64,000 nucleotides of DNA from Kineosporia sp. NBRC 101731 (GCF_030269305.1 NZ_BSTC01000001.1:1315467-1379466); one strand, 5' to 3'; shown: positions 42,981-50,881, counted from the first letter of the stretch. The notes: generated by a model from the sequence alone, not told the origin. Numbers and translations are program-made.

Positions 42981-43532
42981 TCACCACTGAGGACGAGGTT
43001 TGAGCGCGGGGCGGTCCGGGTGGTCGAAGCGGGCCACCAGGCCGGCGTGCCGGGCCGGATCGTCGTCCGCCAGGTACCGCGACCACGCACCCGGGACGCG
43101 GGTGGCCTCCTCCGGAGGCAACCGGCGTCCCAAAGCAGGGGCCGACACGTCGAGATGCACGATCAGGTCGAACCCGTCGCGGATGTCGTCACGGGTGAGG
43201 AACCGGCCGTCGACGACGGCCACCGTGCCCGGCGGGGCGGGCTGCGGGGAGACCCGCACCGAGCGGTCGGTGAGCGGGTCGCGCAGCCGGGGCAGCCAGG
43301 TGTGGCGCCCGTCCGGCAGCAACGCGTCGAGCACCTCCCGGCGCAGCGCCGGGAAGTCGTAGTACAGGTCGTAGACCGCGTCCGGATCGTCGCGCCCGTA
43401 CTCCAGCCGCACCGAGCGCCCGCGCAGGAAGTCCTTCGCGCTCACCCGGGCGACCGGCACGGCGCTGTTCTCCAGCTCCCGCGCGATCGCGTCGGCCAGC
43501 CGGGCTGTGTCCGCCTCGACCGGCCCGTCCAC
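42981..43532 (-). CDS. Uridine-kinase-like protein (N-terminus uncertain)
   Basis: P-loop-kinase-like protein related to actinobacterial uridine kinases; 183 aa from GTG 43532. Family segments: VSAKDFLRGRSVRLEYGRDD, YDLYYDFPALRREVLDALLP, PPGTVAVVDGRFLTR and IVHLDVSAPALGRRLP, and a final FDHPDRPALK. The nucleotide loop reads DGPVEADTARLADAI, without the GKS/T lysine, so catalysis is doubtful. The open frame continues upstream without ATG/GTG/TTG to a CTG at 43631 which overlaps the mycoredoxin stop in the four-base geometry used elsewhere here (CTGA); residues encoded there (LRELAEHVVRQLIALSGDG) look like the missing family N-terminus. The true start may thus be CTG 43631. Confidence 0.75.
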   Translation of the reverse strand: MDGPVEADTARLADAIARELENSAVPVARVSAKDFLRGRSVRLEYGRDDPDAVYDLYYDFPALRREVLDALLPDGRHTWLPRLRDPLTDRSVRVSPQPAPPGTVAVVDGRFLTRDDIRDGFDLIVHLDVSAPALGRRLPPEEATRVPGAWSRYLADDDPARHAGLVARFDHPDRPALKPRPQW

Positions 43533-43627
43533 GCCGAGGCGCAGCCGCCTTCGATCAGAGCCGTCGCCCGACAGCGCGATCAGCTGCCGGACGACGTGCT
43601 CGGCGAGCTCCCTGAGAGTCAGGAGAC

Positions 43628-43888
43628 TCAGGCGATCGGGACCAGGCGCGACTTGACCTCGGCCAGCGAGGGGTTGGTCGCGGCGCTGCCGTCCGGGAAG
43701 ACCACGGTCGGCACGGTCTGGTTGCCACCGTTCACCGACATCACGTACTCGGCGGCGTCGGGCACCTCTTCGATGTTGACCTCGGTGTAGCCGATGCCGT
43801 CACGGTCGAGTTGCTTCTTCAGCCGATTGCAGTAGCCGCACCAGGTCGTGCTGAACATGGTGATCGTGCCGGGTGCCGGGGTCTCCAT
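43628..43888 (-). CDS. Mycoredoxin (glutaredoxin-like, CxxC)
   Basis: 86-aa thiol oxidoreductase of the Mrx1 type that reduces mycothiol mixed disulfides. The active site is CGYC in MFSTTWCGYCNRLKKQLDRD (about residues 17-20), the cis-Pro is in GNQTVPTVVFPDG and the C-terminal helix AEVKSRLVPIA is standard. ATG at 43888 is preceded by GAGGAAGG, a strong ribosome binding site. It is transcribed divergently from uvrD2, the same pairing as in mycobacteria (Rv3198A/uvrD2). The kinase-like gene follows directly. Confidence 0.93.
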   Translation of the reverse strand: METPAPGTITMFSTTWCGYCNRLKKQLDRDGIGYTEVNIEEVPDAAEYVMSVNGGNQTVPTVVFPDGSAATNPSLAEVKSRLVPIA

Positions 43889-43986
43889 CGCAACCTTCCT
43901 CAGTCGTGTGCCTCACTCGTCGAGCGTTCAACATCGCGGCCCGGGGCTGTGTTCCCGCCCCGTGCGCAGACTGAGAGACTGCCCCG

Positions 43987-46119
43987 ATGACCACCCCAGC
44001 CCACGGCGCCGACGGCATGCTCGCCGGGCTGGACCCTGAGCAGCGTGAGGTCGCCCTCGCCGTGCGGGGCCCGGTCTGCGTGCTGGCCGGGGCCGGTACC
44101 GGCAAGACCCGCGCCATCACCCACCGCATCGCCTACGGCGTGCACTCCGGCGTCTACAAACCCCAGCAGGTTCTCGCCGTCACCTTCACCGCCCGCGCGG
44201 CCGGGGAGATGCGGACCCGCCTGCGTCAGCTCGGCGTCGGCGGGGTGCAGGCCCGCACCTTCCACGCCGCGGCCCTGCGCCAGCTCGGCTACTTCTTCCC
44301 CCGCGTGATCGGCGGACGCCCGCCGGAACTGCTCGAGCACAAGGCCCGCATGGTCGCCGACGCCGCGTCCCGGCTGCGGATCACCGTCGACCGCGCCGCC
44401 GTACGCGACCTGGCCGCCGAGATCGAGTGGTCGAAGGTCTCCCTGCTCACCCCCGAGAGCTACGTCAAGGCCGCCCGCACGGCCGGCCGGGGCGAGCCGG
44501 GCGGCTTCCCGGTCGAGACCGTCTCCCGGCTGATCCAGGTCTACGAAGAGGCCAAGACCGACCGCGGCGTGATCGACTTCGAAGACGTCCTGCTGCTCAT
44601 GGCCGGGCTGATCGAGAGCTACCCGCACGTGGCGAACGAGGTGCGGGGCCAGTACCGGCACTTCGTGGTGGACGAGTACCAGGACGTCTCCGCCCTCCAG
44701 CAGCGCCTGCTCAGCCAGTGGCTGGGCGACCGCAAGGAGCTGTGCGTGGTCGGCGACCCGAGCCAGACCATCTACTCCTTCACCGGTGCCTCGCCCGAGC
44801 ACCTGATGACCTTCCAGCACACCTATCCCGACGCCACGGTGGTGCGCCTGGTGCGCGACTACCGATCCACCCCGCAGATCGTGGCGCTGGCCAACCGGCT
44901 GCTCGCCCGCCGGGTGAAGACCTCCGGCCCCGCCCCCCTGGAACTGCGCTCGCAACGGGAGGCCGGCCCGGCACCCCGCCTGAACAGCTACGACGACGAC
45001 GCCGCAGAGGCCGCGGCGGTGGCCAAACAGATCTCGGCACTGCTCGAGGACGGCGTGCGGATGCGCGAGATCGCCGTGCTCTTCCGCACCAACTCGCAGT
45101 CCGAGCAGATGGAACAGGCGCTGGCGGACGCCGGTCTCGCCTACGTGCTGCGCGGCGGCGAGCGCTTCTGGGCCCGCAAGGAGGTGCGCGAGGCGGTCAT
45201 GCTGATCCGTGGCTCGGCCCGCGGCGGGCTCGGCGACGGCACCCTGGGCGAGTCGGTGCGGGACGTCCTGTCGCACTGCGGATGGACGCCCCAGGCCCCC
45301 ACCGGGGTCCAGGCCGGTGGGGTGCGCGAACGCTGGGAGTCGCTGCAGGCCCTGGCCGCGCTCGCCGACGACATGCAGGCCGCGCGTCCCGACGCCACCC
45401 TCTCCGACCTGGTCACGGAACTGGACGAGCGGGCCTCGGCGCAGCACGCCCCGGCCGTCGAGGGGGTCACGCTGGCCTCACTGCACGCCGCGAAGGGCCT
45501 GGAGTGGGACGCGGTCTTCCTGATCGGGGTGTCCGAGGGGCTGATGCCGATCTCGTTCGCCGAGAACTGGGACGCGGTGGAGGAGGAGCGCCGGCTGTTC
45601 TACGTCGGCATCACCCGGGCCCGCGAGCACCTGCACCTGTCCTGGGCCCGGTCGCGCAACCCCGGTGGCCGGGCGAACCGCAACCCCTCGCGGTTCCTCG
45701 ACGGCCTGTTCCCCGAGGCCGGTTCGGACGCCGTCTCCCGGCGGGCCCAGAAGGTGCGGGAGCCGCAGGAGACCCGGGCCGCCGCCGCGCACCGTCCGCC
45801 GCCGGCCCTGTGCAAGATCTGCGGCCGGTCGCTGACCGGGGCCGTGGAGCGCAAGGTCGGCCGTTGCTCGTCCTGCCCGACCGGGTACGACGAGCAGACG
45901 CTGCAGAGCCTGCGCGACTGGCGCGCGGCGGCCGCCGAGGTGACCCGGGTGCCCGCCTACGTGATCTTCACCGACGCCACCCTGATGGCCATCGCCGAGG
46001 CGAACCCGTCCGAGCCCGGCGAACTCGCCCGGGTGCCCGGTGTGGGGGCCGTCAAGCTGCAGAAATGGGGGGACGACGTGCTGGCCGTGCTGTCGGGGGC
46101 ACCTGGGGAGTCGGCTTAG
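43987..46119 (+). CDS. uvrD2: ATP-dependent DNA helicase UvrD2
   Basis: Superfamily 1A 3'-5' DNA helicase, 710 aa. Walker A GAGTGKTRAITHRIAYGV (about residues 34-51), Walker B/DEYQD in FVVDEYQDVSALQQ, motif IV RDYRSTPQI, motif V LHAAKGLEWDAVFLIGVSEG and motif VI EEERRLFYVGITRAREHL. The C-terminus has the UvrD2 marks: a four-cysteine zinc motif (LCKICGRSL to GRCSSCP, about 605-630) and an HRDC domain (QSLRDWRAAAAEVTRVPAYV to VPGVGAVKLQKWG). These are the features distinguishing UvrD2 from UvrD1/PcrA. It is divergent from the mycoredoxin gene. Confidence 0.95.
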   Translation: MTTPAHGADGMLAGLDPEQREVALAVRGPVCVLAGAGTGKTRAITHRIAYGVHSGVYKPQQVLAVTFTARAAGEMRTRLRQLGVGGVQARTFHAAALRQLGYFFPRVIGGRPPELLEHKARMVADAASRLRITVDRAAVRDLAAEIEWSKVSLLTPESYVKAARTAGRGEPGGFPVETVSRLIQVYEEAKTDRGVIDFEDVLLLMAGLIESYPHVANEVRGQYRHFVVDEYQDVSALQQRLLSQWLGDRKELCVVGDPSQTIYSFTGASPEHLMTFQHTYPDATVVRLVRDYRSTPQIVALANRLLARRVKTSGPAPLELRSQREAGPAPRLNSYDDDAAEAAAVAKQISALLEDGVRMREIAVLFRTNSQSEQMEQALADAGLAYVLRGGERFWARKEVREAVMLIRGSARGGLGDGTLGESVRDVLSHCGWTPQAPTGVQAGGVRERWESLQALAALADDMQAARPDATLSDLVTELDERASAQHAPAVEGVTLASLHAAKGLEWDAVFLIGVSEGLMPISFAENWDAVEEERRLFYVGITRAREHLHLSWARSRNPGGRANRNPSRFLDGLFPEAGSDAVSRRAQKVREPQETRAAAAHRPPPALCKICGRSLTGAVERKVGRCSSCPTGYDEQTLQSLRDWRAAAAEVTRVPAYVIFTDATLMAIAEANPSEPGELARVPGVGAVKLQKWGDDVLAVLSGAPGESA

Positions 46120-46220
46120 CGGCACGTGCGCGTGGCTGGTGATCCCCGTACCGCCTATCGTGGTTCGTGACACATCGGTAGGTATGGGCGCGGTACGGTC
46201 ACATTTCGGAGGATCACTCG

Positions 46221-48848
46221 GTGGTCAGCGCGAAGAAGCTGTTCGGGCGGGCCGTGAAGACGCACCGGCAGGCCGAGGGGCTGCTCGACGCGGTGCGCGA
46301 GCGTCTCGACCGGCTCGAGGCCGAGTCGACGCACAGCGCGGAGTCGGCCCAGCAGCAGACCGCGCTGGCGGCGCGGCTGGAACGGGCCGCCGCCGACGCG
46401 GCCCCGCAGTGGCTGGGCGCGCCCTGGCCGGTGATCGGCGAGCAGCGTTTCCCCCTGGAGCACTCCGCCCGCGCCGGTGACCCGGCGATGATCCGGATCG
46501 GCGACGCGCAGCCCCTGCCCGGCGTCGGCTTCCCGGTGATCGTCCCGTTCACCGGGGTCGGCCACATCGCGATCGACACCGACGCCCGCGACCCGGCCGT
46601 CGCCGGGCTCCTGCGCAGCATCATCACCCGGCTGGTGGCAGCCTTCCCGGCCGGTCAGCTGCGCCTGCTCGCCGTCGACGGCGGTGCTCTCGGCGCCCCG
46701 CTGGCACCGTTCCACCCGCTGGTTCCCGCCGGGGTGATGAACGAGCCGGTCAGTGACCTGGACGAGTTCCGCGAGCTGCTCACCGAGGCCGAGGAACAGG
46801 TGAAACAGGTGCAGGCGGGTCTGAACCCGTCGCCCGACGTGCTCGTCGTGGTCACCGCCGCACTGCCCGCCAGCTGCACCCGCAGCGACTACTCCCGGAT
46901 CGCGGCCCTGTCGCACGCCGGCCCGGCCGCCCGCGTGCACCTGCTGCTGACCGGCTGGGGGAGCCCGCACCGCTCCCGGTCGTCGTGGGACCAGGTCCCG
47001 CCGCTGGAGCGCACCACGAGGATCACCGCCGACCCCTCCTCGTACGGGCACTTCCGGGTCGGCGACCCACCGCTGGAGAGCTTCGGGGGAGAGGGCCGCG
47101 CGCTCAACGCCACGGTCACGCTCGACCCGCCGCCCCCACCCGGCCTGATCGACGAGCTGTGCCGCCGGGTCGCGGCCAAGGCCGAGTCGGACGGCACCCT
47201 GCTGTTCGACGACCTGGTGCCCGACCGGCTCTGGGCCGAGTCGTCGATCACCGGCCTGACCACGCTGGTGGGTCGCATCGGCCGGGGCGACGCGGTGGTC
47301 TCGCTCGACGACCAGACCCCGCACTGGCTGGTCGCGGGCCGCACCGGCTCGGGCAAGACGGTGTTCCTGCTCGACATCCTCTACGGCCTGGCCGCCCGCT
47401 ACTCGCCCGACGAGATGGCTCTCTACCTGCTGGACTTCAAGGAGGGCGTGTCGTTCTCGGAGTTCATCCCGACCGAGATCGACCCGACCTGGGTGCCGCA
47501 CGCGCGCACCGTCGGGGTGGAGTCCGACCGGGAGTACGGCCTGGCCGTACTGGCCGAGCTGGTGCGGGAGATGAGCCGCCGGGCCGCCGCGATGAAGAAG
47601 GCCGGCGTCACCAACCTGGCCCAGCTGCGCACCTCCCGGCCCGACGTGGCGCTGCCGCGCATCCTCACCGTGATCGACGAGTTCCACGTGCTGCTCAAGG
47701 GCACCGACGACACGGCCAAGCGCTCGGTCGCGCTGCTGGAGGAGATCGCCCGCAAGGGCCGGTCGTACGGCATCCACCTGATCATGGCCAGTCAGTCGGT
47801 CTCCGGCATCGAGTCGCTCTTCGGCAAGAGCACGTCGGTGTTCGGGCAGTTCGGCATGCGGGTCGCGCTGTCCGGGGGCGGCGGCATCCTGGACACGATG
47901 AACGACGCCGCGGCCGCACTGCCGATCGGCCAGGTCGTGCTCAACCACGCCGCCGGGGTGGCCAGCGCCAACCGCCGGGCCCGGTTCCCCGACGCGGACG
48001 CGGCCAGCCTGCACGCGCTGCGGCACCGGATGTGGGAGATGCGCACCCCCGGCTCCCCGCCGCCCGCGGTCTTCATCGGGTACGCCGAGTACTCGGTGGA
48101 CGAGGCCCCGCCGCCCCCGCGCCGCGCCACCGGCCGTCGCCGCAAGGTCGCACTGGTCGGCCGCCAGGTCGACGTGGGCCTGTCGTCGGCCGCCTTTCCG
48201 CTCGACTCCTCACCGGGCCGCCACCTCGGGGTGCTCGGCACCTCGGCGGTCGGTGCCGACGTGCTCGCCTCGGCCGCGATCAGCCTGGCCCAGCAGCACG
48301 AGCCCGGCGAGGCCAGTTTCCACCTGGTCAGCCTGATCGGGTCGGCCGAGGAAGACGTCTTCATCCTCGAGCAGCGACTGCAGCGCGCCGGGCACCGGGC
48401 GCAGATGCTGCGCCTGCCCGAGTACCGCGAGTTGTTGCGGCAGTTCGCGAACAACCCGCCCGACCGGATGCGGCCCAACTACCTGTTCGTCTACGGCGCC
48501 GACGCGGCCGCCTCCTCGCTCCGGCAGAAGAAGCCCGGTCGCGCGCCGGGCATCGACGACTTCCGCACGATCCTGCGGGAGGGCCCGGCCTCCGGGGTGC
48601 ACATCTTCGGCTGGTGGCGCGGCGTGCGGCGTCTCAGCGACGACCTGGGTCTCGCGGGCAAGGACGACGTGGCCGGCCTGGTCGCCCTGAACGTGAAGGG
48701 CAACGAGGTGGGCACCCTGATCGGCCGGACGAACCTGCGCTGGCAGCCCCGGCACAACCGGGCCCTGCTGATCGACCGGCACGAGGACCGCGAGGAGCTG
48801 ATCGTGCCGTTCGTGTCGCCCGGCCGTTACAGCGAGGAGTTCGCCTGA
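46221..48848 (+). CDS. FtsK/SpoIIIE-domain ATPase
   Basis: An 875-aa FtsK/HerA-superfamily ATPase of unknown role, unlike cell-division FtsK in having no N-terminal transmembrane helices. Residues 1-60 are charged and coiled-coil-like. A first region (about 70-330) is a nucleotide-fold-like domain without a P-loop. The main ATPase shows GRTGSGKTVFLLDILYGLAA (Walker A, about residue 373), LYLLDFKEGVSFSEF, LTVIDEFHVLL (Walker B, near 485), KGRSYGIHLIMASQSV and the arginine-containing FGMRVALS. A C-terminal region (about 640-870) is a degenerate second module (LGVLGTSAVGADVLASAAIS). GTG at 46221 has GGAGG 8 bases upstream. It is co-translated with the following membrane protein (TGATG). It could be a secretion- or DNA-pump component; the partner is unidentified. 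Confidence 0.85.
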   Translation: MVSAKKLFGRAVKTHRQAEGLLDAVRERLDRLEAESTHSAESAQQQTALAARLERAAADAAPQWLGAPWPVIGEQRFPLEHSARAGDPAMIRIGDAQPLPGVGFPVIVPFTGVGHIAIDTDARDPAVAGLLRSIITRLVAAFPAGQLRLLAVDGGALGAPLAPFHPLVPAGVMNEPVSDLDEFRELLTEAEEQVKQVQAGLNPSPDVLVVVTAALPASCTRSDYSRIAALSHAGPAARVHLLLTGWGSPHRSRSSWDQVPPLERTTRITADPSSYGHFRVGDPPLESFGGEGRALNATVTLDPPPPPGLIDELCRRVAAKAESDGTLLFDDLVPDRLWAESSITGLTTLVGRIGRGDAVVSLDDQTPHWLVAGRTGSGKTVFLLDILYGLAARYSPDEMALYLLDFKEGVSFSEFIPTEIDPTWVPHARTVGVESDREYGLAVLAELVREMSRRAAAMKKAGVTNLAQLRTSRPDVALPRILTVIDEFHVLLKGTDDTAKRSVALLEEIARKGRSYGIHLIMASQSVSGIESLFGKSTSVFGQFGMRVALSGGGGILDTMNDAAAALPIGQVVLNHAAGVASANRRARFPDADAASLHALRHRMWEMRTPGSPPPAVFIGYAEYSVDEAPPPPRRATGRRRKVALVGRQVDVGLSSAAFPLDSSPGRHLGVLGTSAVGADVLASAAISLAQQHEPGEASFHLVSLIGSAEEDVFILEQRLQRAGHRAQMLRLPEYRELLRQFANNPPDRMRPNYLFVYGADAAASSLRQKKPGRAPGIDDFRTILREGPASGVHIFGWWRGVRRLSDDLGLAGKDDVAGLVALNVKGNEVGTLIGRTNLRWQPRHNRALLIDRHEDREELIVPFVSPGRYSEEFA

Positions 48849-49489
48849 TGTCGCCGTCGTCCCCGCAGCAGGGCTGGGCCGAGTACGCCGAGTACGCGCG
48901 CCGGCTGGACTCGGTGCGGGCCGAGGAGAACGCCCGCACGGCCGGCATCCGCGAGGGGGTCGCGCAGATGTCCGAGCACGCGGACGAGTTGGTGGCCCTT
49001 CTGGACAATCAGCGCTACCACCTGACGGCCTTCGCCCAGAAGGCGAAGCTGACGTTCCCTCCGGGGGCCGGCACCCCGCCCGAGGGGCGCGTGGAGCCGC
49101 AGACCGACCTGGCCCGGGTGGCCCAGCTGATCGACGAGGCCGAGTCCCAGGGGGCGGACGCCCACAACCGGGCGATCCGGCCGAACCTGCTGCCCGGCCT
49201 GAGCGGTGGGCTACGCGGGTTCGTGGTGTTCGGGGTGACCGCGCTGGTGATCATGGCGGTCCAGTTCGTCGGGTTCGCCACCACCGGCAACAATCCCGAC
49301 TTCCTCCGGTACGGCGTCCTGGTGCCGTTGGTCGGTTTCGGTGCCGCGTCGCTGCTGCTGCGGGTGGGCAACAAGGGCCGTGACCCCGACCTGGCACCCG
49401 CGCCCGTGCCCACCCGGCTGGGACTGCTGATGTGTTTCGGGGCGCTCCCGGTGCTTTTCCTCATCCTGATCGCGGCGAACCGCAGCTGA
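48848..49489 (+). CDS. Conserved-looking membrane protein partner of the FtsK-like ATPase
   Basis: A 213-aa protein I do not recognise. Residues 1-120 are soluble, charged and probably coiled-coil (WAEYAEYARRLDSVRAEENA, MSEHADELVALLDNQRYHL), then three hydrophobic helices (about 127-145 FVVFGVTALVIMAVQFVGFA, 157-172 LVPLVGFGAASLLLR, 192-208 LMCFGALPVLFLILIAA). ATG at 48848 overlaps the ATPase TGA, so it must be made in step with it and is the likely membrane anchor for that otherwise soluble ATPase. No other component (substrate, second membrane protein) is adjacent. Confidence 0.82.
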   Translation: MSPSSPQQGWAEYAEYARRLDSVRAEENARTAGIREGVAQMSEHADELVALLDNQRYHLTAFAQKAKLTFPPGAGTPPEGRVEPQTDLARVAQLIDEAESQGADAHNRAIRPNLLPGLSGGLRGFVVFGVTALVIMAVQFVGFATTGNNPDFLRYGVLVPLVGFGAASLLLRVGNKGRDPDLAPAPVPTRLGLLMCFGALPVLFLILIAANRS

Positions 49490-49787
49490 GGCCGGGCTCG
49501 CCCAGAGGTGGGGCAGAGGTGGGGCAGAGGTGGGGCAGAGGCTGCCCAGAGCAGAACCGCGCACTCGCAAAACTTTTTTGGAATTTCTAAAAGCCTTGTG
49601 CAGCAAGGAAAAGGACCCACCTACTGAGCCGTTCAGGTGGGCGCCACGAAGTATTCGCCATTAAATACGTTGTCCGCCGGGCACGGGGGCGTCTACTCTC
49701 GATCTCGTTGTCCTGTCAGTGACAACAATCGCACTGCGGCAGACCTGAAGAAGGTCGGCCCGGGACTAGAGCAGGAGGTGGCGACAC
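49490..49787. other. Interval between the FtsK-like operon and the whiB7 locus
   Basis: No gene. It holds an 11-bp direct repeat AGAGGTGGGGC in three perfect copies (49504-49536), ending in a half-inverted copy (AGAGGCTGCCCAGAG); an unusually AT-rich patch (about 49565-49595, CAAAACTTTTTTGGAATTTC); hairpins CCTTG-TGCAG-CAAGG (49594-49608) and CCCACCT...AGGTGGG (49616-49641); and the whiB7-type promoter listed separately. A short stem GACCTGAAGAAGGTC lies at 49742-49756 in the 5' leader. Confidence 0.6.
49650..49699 (+). promoter_or_regulatory. Candidate whiB7 promoter with AT-rich WhiB7 element
   Basis: A -35 like TTGTCC (49670-49675) and a -10 like TACTCT (49694-49699) are separated by 18 bases. 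Directly upstream of the -35 is an AT-rich stretch, AGTATTCGCCATTAAATAC (49650-49668). WhiB7 is known to activate SigA promoters through an AT-rich sequence just upstream of the -35 using its AT-hook, and to autoregulate; this layout matches in position and composition. The transcription start would be near 49706, giving a leader of about 465 bases before whiB7. Confidence 0.65.
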
Positions 49788-50078
49788 GTGAAGAACACGA
49801 TTGACATGCGGATCACCGCCGCCTCCGTCGCCGTCCAAGGCAAAGCCGCGTCCGTGTCCTCGTCCTTGAATGAGGTCCGGTATCACGTCGGCGCGACTGA
49901 ACTCGTCAACACGGGTGCAGTCTGCCTGCAGTCCGCTCCGTCGTCCCTGAGCTCCTTCTGGGCCGGCGCCATGAGTGGGGCTGCTGCCGCCAAGGCCGGC
50001 CGTCTGGCCGCCGTGCGACCGTCCTCCGATTTCTTCAAGCCCCCTTACGGGTCACAGGCCAGCGATGGCACCGGATAG
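49788..50078 (+). CDS. Upstream ORF in the whiB7 leader (candidate attenuator peptide)
   Basis: A 96-codon open frame with a strong ribosome binding site (GGAGG at 49774-49778) before GTG 49788. The peptide begins MKNTIDMRITAASVAVQGKA and is Ala/Ser-rich, with no recognisable domain, signal peptide or conserved motif. It ends 24 bases before a strong intrinsic terminator and about 93 bases before whiB7. WhiB7 leaders in mycobacteria and Streptomyces are known to contain a translated uORF whose stalling by ribosome-targeting antibiotics prevents terminator formation; position, strength of initiation signal and terminator make this the likely equivalent. The peptide sequence may matter less than its translation. 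Confidence 0.7.
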   Translation: MKNTIDMRITAASVAVQGKAASVSSSLNEVRYHVGATELVNTGAVCLQSAPSSLSSFWAGAMSGAAAAKAGRLAAVRPSSDFFKPPYGSQASDGTG

Positions 50079-50102
50079 GCAAACGCCGCTTCCGGCCTCG
50101 CG

Positions 50103-50139
50103 AAAAAGCCGTGGACCCCATTGGGGTCCACGGCTTTTT
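50103..50139 (+). terminator. Intrinsic terminator in the whiB7 leader
   Basis: A near-perfect hairpin, arms AAAAAGCCGTGGACCCCA (50103-50120) and complement (50122-50139), ending in CTTTTTCGTTGTCTG on the plus strand. It is the clearest Rho-independent terminator in the window. It lies after the uORF and 32 bases before whiB7, so whiB7 expression requires read-through. The A-tract on the 5' side could also stop transcription from the other direction. Confidence 0.85.
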
Positions 50140-50171
50140 CGTTGTCTGACAAGGGTTTTCAGGTTTCCGTG

Positions 50172-50555
50172 ATGAGCAGAACGTCCAATCTCAACTCCAA
50201 TTCAGCGAAAGATGAAACAGCTCCCGGTCGTCACCGGGGGAACAACCCGAGGGGGATGAAACCCGTGCAGCTCACCGCCTTGCTCGACGCCTTGGTGGAA
50301 GAGATCGACGAGACCTCGACCGAGATGCCCTGCCGGGTGTTCGACGCGGAGCTCTGGTTCGCTGAGTCTCCGACGGATGTGGAGCAGGCGAAGGCACTTT
50401 GCCGCGACTGCCCCGTGCGGCAGGAATGCCTGGCCGGTGCGCTGGAGCGCAACGAGCCGTGGGGGGTCTGGGGAGGCGAGCTCTTCGTCGCCGGCGTGAT
50501 CGTCGCGCGCAAGCGCCCCCGGGGCCGGCCGCGGAAGGTTGTGGTGGCTGCCTGA
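50172..50555 (+). CDS. whiB7: WhiB7-type Fe-S transcription regulator
   Basis: WhiB-family regulator, about 127 aa, that activates intrinsic antibiotic resistance genes with SigA. The four cluster cysteines are in MPCRVFDAELWF and LCRDCPVRQECLAG; the WhiB signature is EPWGVWGGELF; the C-terminal AT-hook KRPRGRPRK identifies the WhiB7 subclass. The N-terminal 45 residues (SNLNSNSAKDETAPGRHRGN) are disordered and longer than in M. tuberculosis WhiB7. ATG 50172 is given although its ribosome binding site is weak; ATG 50256 (MKPVQLTALL) is a possible alternative start. It is preceded by its own promoter, uORF and terminator. Confidence 0.9.
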   Translation: MSRTSNLNSNSAKDETAPGRHRGNNPRGMKPVQLTALLDALVEEIDETSTEMPCRVFDAELWFAESPTDVEQAKALCRDCPVRQECLAGALERNEPWGVWGGELFVAGVIVARKRPRGRPRKVVVAA

Positions 50556-50643
50556 TCTCCGGGTCAGGCGGCCGCCCGGCCAGCGCACCGATATTCCTAA
50601 GTACTACTCACATAACGTTTTTCGTTTCCAGGGGGAAACTGTC

Positions 50644-50811
50644 ATGCATGCCAGCCTGTACAACTTCGAACTGATCAAACTGCAACATCACGAGGCCAGG
50701 ACGCTCGCCGCCGACGAGCGGTACGTCGCCGTGGCCAGGCGCGCCCGCCGCCGCACGAAGCGGGCACTGTGGACGAAGGCGACGACCGCCCGGGTTGGAT
50801 CGGTTCGGTAG
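50644..50811 (+). CDS. Small basic protein, unknown function
   Basis: A 55-aa open frame starting MHASLYNFELIKLQHHEART with a ribosome binding site (GGGGGA) about 8 bases before the ATG. The second half is strongly basic (VARRARRRTKRALWTKATTA). The context is right after whiB7 and before the AP-superfamily gene. Small actinobacterial proteins with a helical N-terminus and basic tail are common; no function is suggested. A 17-bp hairpin at 50882-50925 follows. Being separated from whiB7 by about 90 bases, it could be either an independent gene or co-transcribed. Confidence 0.6.
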   Translation: MHASLYNFELIKLQHHEARTLAADERYVAVARRARRRTKRALWTKATTARVGSVR

Positions 50812-50881
50812 TCGCCAGAAATTTCGCCACTGACCTGTATCAGAGAGGCAACGCCGGGACTCTTCACAGCGTCTTGGACTT

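Noticed and set aside
46155-48026. A 623-codon minus-strand frame over the FtsK-like gene
   Set aside because: Antisense to a gene with Walker A/B and a strong ribosome binding site.
46221-49489. ESX/type VII secretion locus
   Set aside because: The ATPase has only one intact ATPase module, and no WXG100, EccB, EccD or mycosin genes are adjacent.
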